From Corythucha ciliata (lineage: Eukaryota > Arthropoda > Insecta > Hemiptera > Tingidae), in assembly GCA_038030265.1 (NCBI GenBank), contig CM075939.1, positions 42,513,253 through 42,577,252 of the forward strand: a stretch of 64,000 nt of DNA, read 5' to 3'. Below the pieces are notes generated by a model. The model ran no database searches, had not been told where the DNA came from, and saw nothing but the letters and a program-made list of their open reading frames with translations. Of this stretch, positions 33,040 to 43,257 are shown piece after piece. The number at the start of each line of letters is the position of its first letter. Positions within the stretch are counted from its first letter, which is position 1. Both the position numbers and the translations under genes were made by a program.

Positions 33040-34270
33040 ATAGAAAAATCCGCGATTTGGAGTTTTCTCCATGTTAATAGCGAATTAGCGTTTTTCCAAC
33101 ACTTCAGTGCTTCCTCTCAATTTCATCGGTGAATTAGCTGGGGCTGTTCCACTTTTAGCCGTGAATAAGCGATATGTCTCAATTTTAGCCGCGATTTTGC
33201 GATTTAATTCCATTTTAGTCACAAGTTTGCAATTTTCCGAGTAAATTAGCGCTTTTTCCTTATTGGCCACGAAGTTGCCTCCAGAAACCTCGGCTTGCCA
33301 TTTTATCACTTTTCTGTGAATTACCACATTCCCTGAAATTAACCCCCAATTAGCCATCTATCTTGATTTTAGTCGCACACTAGCGTTTTTCCTCATTTTA
33401 GCCGCTAATTATAGATTAGTCGTAGCCGTAGGAGCCTACGTTGTCAGTCTTCCCTCGTTGGGGTGCGTCTGATACGCTGAAGATGGCAAGCAGCCGAAAC
33501 CGGTACGTTTCCTCCATTTTAGCCGTAAATTAACGATTTTTCGCCATTTTAGCCGTGTGAATTAGCGATTTATCTCAATTTTTGCAGTGAATTCGTGTTT
33601 TTCCTGATTTTTGCCGCTGATGAGCGATCTTCTCATCCATGAATTAACACTTTTTCTTAATACTAACTTCAAACTAGCGACTTTTTCGCTTTTAGCTATG
33701 AATTAGCGCTTTGTTACAGGTGATCAGCAAAGAGTGTAGCTGAATATTTGTTTTAGCCCGCAAAAGCACTATCTGAAGGCTCAAATTGAGAGAATTCGCG
33801 TCTCTTAACCGCAACCACTTTGCGGTTAAAGTAGAGGAAATTCGCCGATCTCAAATTTTTTATAGGTCCGTAAGAGGATAAAGACGGGAAGGCGCACTAA
33901 TATGATGTTATTGAGGCAAGTACTCGGCAAAAAGTTGGGAAAAAAGGTTAATATTCCTGACTAAAAACTGTGAAAAGAGAAAAAAAAAATCGCTCATTCG
34001 CTGTTTATAGATATGCTACTCTATAGCTAAAATGAAGAAAAAGAAACGCTTATTCGTTGTTCTTTGGTAAAATTTATGAGTGGTCCAGTTTTTGCTTTTC
34101 TGCAAGTGCAAAAGGCTAAGGTATAAGGCAAGTGAGAAGAAGTCGCGGCTAAAATTGAAAACCAAAAAAAAAAACAAAGAAAAAAACGGCAATTCTTGGC
34201 TAAAATTGAGAAAAATGGCAAATAAGCAACGAAAATTGCAAAAAATCGCTCCCTCGCGGATACAAACGAG
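33040..34270. repeat. Family A array in intron 2 of the myogenic gene
   Basis: Plus-oriented units run from about 33040, preceded by a hAT-end-like CAGTGCCGG at about 32970. They turn to minus orientation near 33750-34270, again giving an inverted array. A non-array patch at about 33420-33505 ends in CAGCCGAAACCGGTACG. Intron 2 spans 32279-34564; its first ~690 bp show no recognised feature. Confidence 0.7.
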
Positions 34271-34330
34271 AAAAGCCGCTGTAGCGCGTGCGGTACGAGT
34301 GAGGATATTCGCCTTACAAATGTATTCTGA

Positions 34331-34560
34331 GCCGAGTGGTTGCCAGTTTAGGACTCACACTCGGACGCAGTATATGTTGGTGAATTACAAACTAAGGGCC
34401 GAGGGGTTGCCGGATTAGGACTTGCCAACGAACACCTTGTTTTGTAAAGACAAATTGAGATCGAGGGGTTGTTGGATGAGAACTCACCAACGGATTTTTT
34501 TTGCGTGGACCTTTAAAGCCGTCACTGAGGGATTGCACTGTATTTTTTTTTTTTTTTTTT
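34331..34560 (+). repeat. Short tandem repeat, ~63-bp unit, just before exon 3
   Basis: Diverged units start at about 34331, 34398, 34460 and 34523, each with a GCCGAGGGGTTGCCGG-like head and the first three with a GGACTCACCAACG-like middle. It ends in a T18 tract that doubles as the polypyrimidine tract of the exon 3 acceptor. Confidence 0.65.
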
Positions 34561-34564
34561 TCAG

Positions 34565-34649
34565 AGTGATGGAACCGTTTCGGCCAGCTACCTGAGCGAC
34601 AGATTGCCAAATTTCAACGATTCTGAAATATACCCTCACCAACGATCGA
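34565..34649 (+). CDS. nau: Myogenic bHLH factor, exon 3
   Basis: After a long T tract and CAG, the frame opens in phase 0 with SDGTVSASYLSDRLPNFNDS and EIYPHQR, ending A|GTGAGT in phase 1. The vertebrate paralogues also have an exon starting around a Ser-Asp-Gly (…NCSDGM…), which supports the assignment. There is no stop in frame, and exon 2's donor is in the matching phase. Confidence 0.8.
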
Positions 34650-35356
34650 GTGAGTAAAACCTTGAATATTGACTTTCCACCATATTTTACCTTACCTTAA
34701 AATTGTACGGGCCTGCGTTGTCATTGAAAGGGTCGGACTTGGTAGTAAAAATGTTGGGCTAATTTACAATGACAAATCGTGTGAAGACGACAAATCAGTA
34801 CGCAATTAGATCAAGTTTTGTCATTCTATTTTAGGCATTTTTGCACACAAAAAAAACCACCGAGGGGTTAAATGAACTACTTTCAGTGTCATCTCTCAGC
34901 CCCCCCCCCCCCAAATGTCATGGGTTGAATGATCTGACTCGTCGTTGGTTTTTGACGTGTTTTATCGACTCCAGCGAAGCCTATCGAAGATCACGTGGGA
35001 AAACCCACAGGCGATCTTCTGGTGGCGCACCGCGAAAAAGGCAACAAATCTGTTACGGTTAAGAGCATACTTGCATCGGCAAATTTACACATTTATCGGT
35101 AAAACAGAACATTTTCACCGGTGAATGTGTACATTTTAATCACACAATGCCAACATTTACCGTCTTCTGCACACATTATAGTAGTATAGCATAATGCACA
35201 TTATGTATACCGATTATTATACGAATCGTTATTGCATTTTATTTTATTATATTTTATTTTGTTTCAATGACAAGTATAATTCTCAAGGTTCAGAGCAACC
35301 ATAATTAGTATTTCGGGAGGGGGCTTGAGCATTTGGCGTGAATGCTACTTGCCTAC

Positions 35357-35579
35357 CTTTTTTGCTATATCATTAAATATACGGCACGGACCTGTTGATT
35401 CCACAATTGGAAGATCGCATGGAGTATATATTCCAACGACAGTTTGCCCCAAGAAAGTCTAAATGCAGAGAGAGTGAGTGACGAGAGACAATAAGTAGGA
35501 CAATGATGAAGAGTAAAGGCCACACACTTACCAGGAGCACTGCGATGACAGCAAGAGCATACGGCACTTTTCCAAACAT
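35357..35579 (-). CDS. Possible secreted peptide, half a Kunitz-like domain
   Basis: Exon 35579-35532 encodes a signal-peptide-like MFGKVPYALAVIAVLL and ends CTG|GTAAGT in phase 0. Exon 35458-35357 follows TCTGCATTTAG and reads TFLGQTVVGIYTP, then CDLPIVESTGPCRIF, ending AAG|GTAGGC. The Cys-x-Leu-Pro...Gly-Pro-Cys-Arg run resembles the reactive-site end of a Kunitz inhibitor domain, although the first Cys-Cys spacing is two residues longer than usual. The remaining cysteines were not found, so the gene is partial or broken, or the resemblance is chance. Without the second splice the protein would end VGK after 53 residues. It lies in the 29-kb intron, antisense to the host gene. Confidence 0.4.
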
Positions 35580-37244
35580 TGCTTATTGTTACAAAAGACT
35601 GTTGGTGGTTGCTTTTCTCGGAGCTCCTTTTTATACGGAATTAATCGATTTCATCCGATCATTTAAATTGAGTACGATAAGCCAAATAATACTTTTTAGC
35701 GGGTCATCATAATTAAGACAATCATTGGTTTATATTTCTTTTTTTGCACTTTCAGGCCCGCATTAATTGCTGTTTGCTGGAAAAAGCCAATTAGGTATAC
35801 ATATATCACAATTACCGTTATCTAAATCAGGATGATAATCTGTGTTAATAATAATAATAAAAATAAAAACAACAATTTGATGACCTTGATGAAGAAAAAT
35901 ACTCCCTATTGTCGATCATTTAACTTTAACTGGTATCATTAGGTTGAAATTATTCTTGGCATTTAGACAAAAAAAAGTGCTTCTCGAGAAAAAATTCTGC
36001 GTTTTTTAGGATAGAAATCCATAGCCAGATCGGAGTTAAAATATTCAACATTTCCAAACTTCCAGTTTTTTGCCTGGTATCAACGAAATAGCTCGTCTTG
36101 TCTTTACTTTCATGAAATGGCAAATTGTAGGGTTTTATTTTCGCGAAATTGCCAGTTTCGAGGATTTTTTTTGGTGACCGTGGTACCAGATTGGGGGGGG
36201 GGGTTCTAAAAATCACCCAAATGCCGTGAAATTAGATCATACTGAGCTAAAATTCTGTGATATCACACATTTTATTGCAGTTTCTCTGAAATCAAGCTAT
36301 TCGTAGGAATTTCGCTTGATTCAAGACCCAAAGCTTGCATTTTGCTAGACTTAAGACTCGAAACTGTCAATTTCGCGAACACATTCAGCCAGGAAAATGC
36401 GAAATATTGAGGTTTCTCGACACACAAAAAAAAAAAAAAACCTGTCCGAAGCGGATTTTCGAACTGACGTGTTCTGCTCTCTATTACAGCGTTTTTGGCC
36501 CCTTTTGTACCTTTTTTAAAATTAAGTGTCCTGAAATTATTTTAGAGCCTAATGGTGCTTCAACTTGCCATTTAGAATTTATGAAATGAAAAACTGTTCT
36601 ACGTTTTGTGAACAATATCTAGTGGCCGAAAACGAGGGCCAAATCATGAGGCTGCACTATCTGTATGAGAGCTTCAAGGGGGAATCGCGCCACCCAGATG
36701 GCCTAGTCTGTCGTGGAGCTTAAAATTGTAGGAACACTCGTATCTTGAGGATTCTCGACTCATGAAAATCCGGGACGGTTTATCTATCAGACGAGCCAAT
36801 GGAATGGATTCTCGTCGTGATGCTACCGCTCGTGAAACACTCTCACGTTTGGACGCTGAACATTTTGGACTTGGACCGACTGTATTTTTCAGTTGAGTAT
36901 AGTCCAAAGGACTCATGCAGGTATAGCAAATCGGCCAGTGAATACGCGTGTGAGAGTCATGAGAGGGCCGGGCTGGGCAATTGGCTTCCCCTAGACTCGT
37001 AAGCACAGACTCAGTGGGGCAGCTGCCCACCCCAGATATCTTCGAAAAGTTAAAAACCAAAAGGTTCAACATATTTTACTCCGCCAAAATTTTCGCAGGT
37101 CTGGTCAAAATAGTCACATTGAAGAACCAATTTCTCAAATTTTGATCTGACGGCTTACTTGGAAACAAAATTGAATTTCGCTCTCTGAAAAAAAAAAAAA
37201 AAAAATTCTCAACCAAAAAACATTTTTACCTTACTCGTCAGACC
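35580..37244. other. Intronic DNA with a family B patch
   Basis: Family B units are recognisable at about 35950-36560 in both orientations. A 132-codon minus-strand frame at 36674-37072 has no recognisable domain and overlaps a plus frame, so it is not called. A CAGTGGGGCAGCTGCCC word at 37008 resembles the internal ends of the neighbouring element. Confidence 0.4.
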
Positions 37245-39872
37245 CAGGGGCGTAGCCAGCCCGTGATCAAGGGGTGGGCAGCCAGCCAGGCACTATCCAC
37301 AGTGGGCGGAAGGGGGGGCGCACTTCTTGAGAAAAAGTGCTCGTTCACGGATGAAATCCATCAAAAGGACATTTTGCGGCTAGTACTCAGGGAAAATACC
37401 CATTCACGGCTAGAATTGAGAAATAGCGCTGATTCACGTTAAGTTTGAGAAATAAATCTCATTATTCGCGGTTGAAATTGAGAAAACACGCCAATTTGCG
37501 GTTTCGTGATCCAAAGTCCGGGCCGAAATTAAGAAAATGCGCTCATTCACGGTTTACAGTAATCTTTTCACAGCTAAAATTGACAGAAAAAAATTGCTCG
37601 TTCAGTGTAGAATTGAGAAATATCGCTCATTTGCGGCTGAAATTGAGGATAAACGCCAATTCACAGCTAAAATTGAGAAATGGAGCTCATTCGCGCAGGA
37701 AAAATTGAGAGAAGGCACCAGTTCGTGGTTTCTCAAACCTATTTCTCAGTGAACATTGCGAAAAAGTGCTAATTGACTGTTTAATTAGACATGTACATAT
37801 AGCAAGTTTGTGGGTAAAATCGAGAAAAAGCGCGACCTGGCGCATACATTTTTGAAAAATGTTTCAAAAATGTCAAGGTTCGCGATGAAACGTCCGGATC
37901 AAAATTAATGAAATTCGCTAACATGCGGATTATGTGGACCTTTTCACTGCTGAAACAGCTCAAAGAATTGGTCAAGGCAGAATTGAGATTAAAGCACTAA
38001 TTTGCGGCTAAAATTGAGGGAAAACGAATTGACAAAATTATTGTCACCGTTTGTTGTTGATTGGTGGAATTGACGTGGCTAAAATTGAGAAATAGGGTTC
38101 ATTCACGGGTTAAATTGAGGGGGGAACTGCTCTTTTGCGGCTGAAATTGACAGAACGCACCTATTCGCGGTTTATAGGAGATGCCTAGTGCTGGCCATAA
38201 TAAATGCGTTATTTCACGGTTTTTTGAGACCTTTTTACGGCTAAAATGAAGAAAATGGGCTAGTTTGAGGTAGAATTAAGAAAAAACACACAGTTTCTGC
38301 TAAAATTAAGGAAAAACGTCAATTCGAGGCTACAAATAGTGCTCATTCACGAGTAAAAGGGGGGGGGGATTCTGTGCAACTCCTCTTGAGGCAAAACTGC
38401 GGATCCACGCCTGTGGGCAGCTTCACTGGCGAAGAAAACAGATGCATCATTGCCTTTTTGCAGGCTTATAACAGTATCTGGAGGTTGGAATCGCGTCAAT
38501 TCACGGTCATCAGAGACTAAATTTGCACAGAAACTGCCACTATTCGTCAAAAAATAAATGTCTGCTGGAAAACTGTCGTTTGAAGCCTTCCACTCCCCTC
38601 CCCCCCAAAAAGTGATACTTTTGGAGCTAAACTTAAAATTTTAGACCTGAGACGGTAAATAGAGCTGGCAGTTTCTCTCCCACCATATGTCTGTAAGGCA
38701 CAGCGGTCAAAACACCGTTTGAGCTAACCCAAACACACAAAATTGCTGTCGAACCTTGCGAAAATGGGATTTTAGTGCAAAAAATCAGCAAAATCGGTTT
38801 CCAAGTTAAGCCGACCCTAAAAATCGGTTTGTCAGCAACCGATGAGCGAAAATGTGTAGGTTTTTTAGTGAGAAAAATCCCCGAAATTTGTTTTATGGAG
38901 CGAAATACAATAAATTTGTGTTTCTGTTAGCCACATCAGGGAAAATGTTTTTGGAATTTTGGGGGTGGGCAGCTGCCCCACGAAATCTGCGTTTTTGATT
39001 CTAGTGGAGGGCAACTGCCCACCCCTGCCCCCCCCCGCTGGCTACGCCCGTGGATATGGCGTATGAGCCGACTACGGCTTTGGGGCCCTCGACTCGGCAT
39101 GGCCGAGTACGGGCTCACTAATTGATTGATTGATATGTGAGCAGCTTCACTGGCGAAACTATCAGATCACCGTTGCCCTTTCGCAGGCTTATAACAGGAT
39201 CTGGAGGTGAGAATCACGTCAATTCACTGTCATCAGAGACTAAATTTGCACAGAAACGGCCACTATCCGTCAAAAAATAAATATCTGTTGGAAAACGGTC
39301 GTTTGTAGCCTTCTATTTCGGATTTCATGTCGAAAAAATGAACTTCTCCCCCCGAAAAGTGATAATTTTGGATCTAAACTTCAAATTTTAGACCTAAGAC
39401 GGTAAGCAGAGCTGGCATTTCCTCTCCCACCATATAAGTCTAGATGACAGAGCGAGCCAAGCACGGTTTGAGCTAGCCAAAACACACGAAATTGCCATCG
39501 AACCAGCGAAAATGGGATTTTAGTGCGAAAAATCATCAAAATTTGTTTCAAAATTAAGCCGACCCTCGAAATCGGTTTGTCAGCATCAAACATCCTCGAA
39601 TTTTGGATTTTCGGTGAAACCGATAAGCGAAAATGTGGTCTTTTTTAGTGAGAAAAATCCGCAAAATCGGTTTTATTGGGTTTAATACAAGAAATTTGTG
39701 TTTCTGTTAGCCAAATCAGGGAAAATGTGTGTTTTGTTTGGTTTTTTTTTTTTTTTTTTTTCAAGAAATATCAGTAAAAATGATGTCTTAATAGTCGAAA
39801 TCAGAGATGCTAGTTGCTTGGTTGCTTAGTGAGGCTGAGCTTTGTAGTGTGCGAAATTTGGTTTTCACCACA

Positions 39873-39914
<42 letters not shown>

Positions 39915-40155
39915 AGCGATTTTTTTGTTTTTTTAATAAGCGAAATTTGAGAAATTGGTTCTGTTGCTGAGCAAGTCCTGCTGGATTTTAATCATTAAAA
40001 TTGTAAGTTTTTGATGGAATTTAGGGGTGGGCAGCTGCCCCACGAAATCTGCGCTTTTTATTCTAGAGGAGGGCAGCTGCCCCACGAAATCTGCGCTTTT
40101 TATTCTAGGGGAGGGCAACTGCCCACCCCTGCCCCCCCCGCTGACTACGCCCATG
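37245..40155. mobile_element. hAT-like element, plus copy, internally duplicated
   Basis: The left end is CAGGGGCGTAGCCAGC. Two alternative right ends of the same kind exist: 39056 (GCTGGCTACGCCCGTG) and 40155 (CTGACTACGCCCATG). With the outer end the flanks are CGTCAGAC and CGTCAGGC, 7 of 8 matching but one base displaced on the left. The interior has a minus-oriented family A array (37330-38340), then a family C unit set. The right third (about 38400-39056) is repeated at about 39137-40155, including a 20-base T run and a 40+-base A run. The whole is an inverted relative of 41108-48339. Confidence 0.7.
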
Positions 40156-40239
40156 CGTCAGGCTCACTAAAAATTCAATTTCGTGGATTTTTCAGCTTAC
40201 AATGGACAAACCAACTTCGCAAACCGGCTCAATTAAGAT

Positions 40240-41099
40240 AATTTTGCTTATTTTTCGTATACTAAAAGCCTTTCCCAATTTTGCCGACGATTCAGAGTTT
40301 TTCATCAATTTGAAAAGCGAATTAGCGATTTGCTACCCTTAAATATAGCCCAAAAGTTCTCTCCAGAAACTGCGAAGTGGCGGTTTTTCGATTTTAACCG
40401 CGAATTATCTCTTTTTCTGAATTTTACCTATGAAGTTGCCTAGATAACATATTGGCAACTAACATTTTCTCAATTTTAGCCGTGAATTAGCATTTATCTT
40501 CATTTCAACTGCGAATTAAGCCCGGTGCACCCCATACCGATCCGAAATCGATCATGCACCCATAATTTTAACAGTTAACTATAGTAATCTTTCGCCTTCT
40601 ATTCATTATTTTGGTCTTTTTTAATTCAAATTTGCCATCCGAAATCGCGAATTAGGATGGCGTTTTTCTCAATTTTAGCCGCAAATCATCCGATTATTCA
40701 CTTTTAGTCATGAGTTAGCAATTTTCTTCAATTTTAGGCAAAAATACATCCAGTGACAGTGAATTTGGTGATTGTTTTTTTTTTTCAATTTTAGCCCCAC
40801 ATTAGCGGATTGTCTTAGTTGTTGCCAAAGTATTAGAGCTTTTTCTATTTTCATTCTTAAATTAAATATCAGTTTTTTCACTTTTAGCCATGAATTAGTG
40901 TATGTCTCTATTTTAGCCGGATTTGTTGCCGCAAAATTAGCGCCTTTTCTCAATTTAAGCCGCCAATTTTACCGTTATATTCTCAATATTAGCGGTGAAT
41001 TGGCGATTTTTTCTATCCCCGCGAATTAGAGCTTTTCTCATTTTTAGCGCATATTAGCATTTTTTCTCTCTTCTATTCGATAATTGGTAATTTTTCTCA
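40240..41099 (+). repeat. Family A array interrupted by a hAT-like element
   Basis: Plus-oriented CTCAATTTTAGCCGCGAATT units run up to ATTGTAGC at 41100. The same array resumes at 48348 after the inserted element. Confidence 0.7.
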
Positions 41100-42995
41100 A
41101 TTGTAGCCATGGGCGTAGCCAGCGGGGGGCAGGGGTGGGCAGTTGCCCTCCCCTAGAATCAAAAGCGCAGATTTCGTGGGGCAGCTGCCCACCCTCCAAA
41201 AAACCCCTGATCTGGCTTTCTTGTATTCCTCTCCATAAAACCAATTTTGCGGATTTTTCTCACTAAAAAAACAAAAAAAAAAACACATTTTCGCTTATCG
41301 GTTTCATCAAAAATTTGCCGATGTTTGTTGCTGACAAACCAATTTCGAGGGTCGGCTTAACTTGGAAACCGATTTTTCACACTAAAATCCCATTTTTGCA
41401 GGTTCGACATGCAATTTTCGTGTGTTTTTGGCTAGCTCAAATCGTGTTTACCCCGCTGTGCCATCCAGACTTATGATGGGAGAGGAAAGGCCAGCTCTGT
41501 TTACCGTCTCAGGTCTACAATTCAAAGTTTAGCTCCAAAAGTATCACTTTCCGGGGGGGGGGGGAGAAGTTTCAGGTTTTCGACATAAAATCCGAAATAG
41601 AAGGCTACAAACGACAGTTTTCCAGCAGACATTAATTTTTTGACGGATAGTGGCCGTTTCTGTGCAAATTTAGTCTCCGATGACCGCGAATTGACGCGAT
41701 TCCAACCTCCAGATCCTGTTACAAGCCTGCAAAAAGGCAATGGTGCATCTGATATTTTCGCCAGTGAAGCTGGCCCCCAGGCGTGGATCCAGTTTTTCTC
41801 AAGAGTAGTTGCACGGAGTTTTTTCCCCCGGATTTTACTCGTGAATGAATACTGTTTTTAGCCTCGAATTGACGTTTTCCTTAATTTTAGCTGAAACTGA
41901 GTGCTTTTTCTCAATTCTAACTCGAACTAACCCATTTTCTTCATTTTAGCCGCGAATAGGTCTAAAAAAAACCGTGAAATAACGCATTTTTGATATACTA
42001 TTTCAATTACGGCCAGCACCGGGCATCGCCTAACTGCAAATTGGTGCATTCTGTCAGTTTCAGCCGCAAAAAAAAAAAAGTTTTTCCTCAATTTAACATG
42101 TGGATGAACGCTATTTCTCAATTTTAGCCACGAGAATTCCACCAATCAACAACAAACGGTGACAATTTCGCTAATTCGTTTTCCCTGAAGTGCTTTTTCC
42201 TAATTCTGCCTTGATCAATTTTTTCTCCCTTCAAATTTTAGCAGTGAAAAGGTTCACATAATCCGCGTGAGAGCGAATTTCATTAATTTTGACCCCTCAA
42301 TTTCACGGGCTAACGAACAATCTTCCTTAATTTTAGCCGTGAATTAAGCACTTTTCCAAAAATGTATGCGCTAAGTCACGCTCTTTCTCAATTTCACCCG
42401 CAAACTTGCCATATATATATAAACGGTCAATTAGCTCTTTCTCGCAATGTTTACCGATGTTTAAGAAACCACGAACTGGCGCCTTCTCTCAATTTTACCT
42501 GCGTGAATGAGCTCCATTTCTCAATTTTAGCCGTGAATTGGCGCTTTTGCTCAATTCCAGCCGCAAATGAGTGATTTTTCTCAATTCTACATTGAACGAG
42601 CAATTTATTTTGTAAATTTTTAGCCGTGAAAAGAGTTCTATAAACCATGAATTAGCGCATTTTCTTAATTCCGCCCCGGACTTTGCATCGCGAAATCGCA
42701 AATTGGCATCTTGCCAATGCAATTGCAAATTGTTGAAATGCAAATTGTTGTTTTCTCAATTTCAACCGCGAATAGCGAGATTTATTTCTCAAGTATAACG
42801 TGAGCCAGCGCTATTTCTCAATTTTAACCGTGAATGGGTGTTTTTCCTCAGTCTTAGCCGCAAACTGTGCTTTTTGAGATTTCATCCGCGAACGAGAACT
42901 TTTTCTCTAAACGTGCGCACCCCCCTTCCGACCACTGTGGATAGTGCCTAGCTGGCTGCCCACCCCTTGATCACGGGCTGGCTACGCCCCTGATT

Positions 42996-43028
<33 letters not shown>

Positions 43029-43257
43029 TGAGGTTGGTGAAATCGTTTATGGACTGACAGTGAGGAGCTGCGAGTCTCCTCACCCTTCGTGTCGGACTCA
43101 CCGGAGGAATACCGACTAAAACACCCTTCCTACTGCCTCTTTTATAGGACTGCCCCGGGACCACCTTTCAGTATTACTTCAGGACAATCCTTTTATAGCC
43201 CTTGAAGGCCCCACCTAGTCTTCTTATCCACTCATGAAGCCCCCTCCTTTTACTTTT

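Noticed and set aside
36674..37072. 132-codon minus-strand frame
   Set aside because: No recognisable domain. It overlaps a 67-codon plus frame and runs into the internal end motif of a mobile element.
39868..39913. 40+-base A run as the tail of a retrotransposed copy
   Set aside because: The surrounding DNA belongs to the duplicated hAT-like element, with no retroelement or target duplication next to it.
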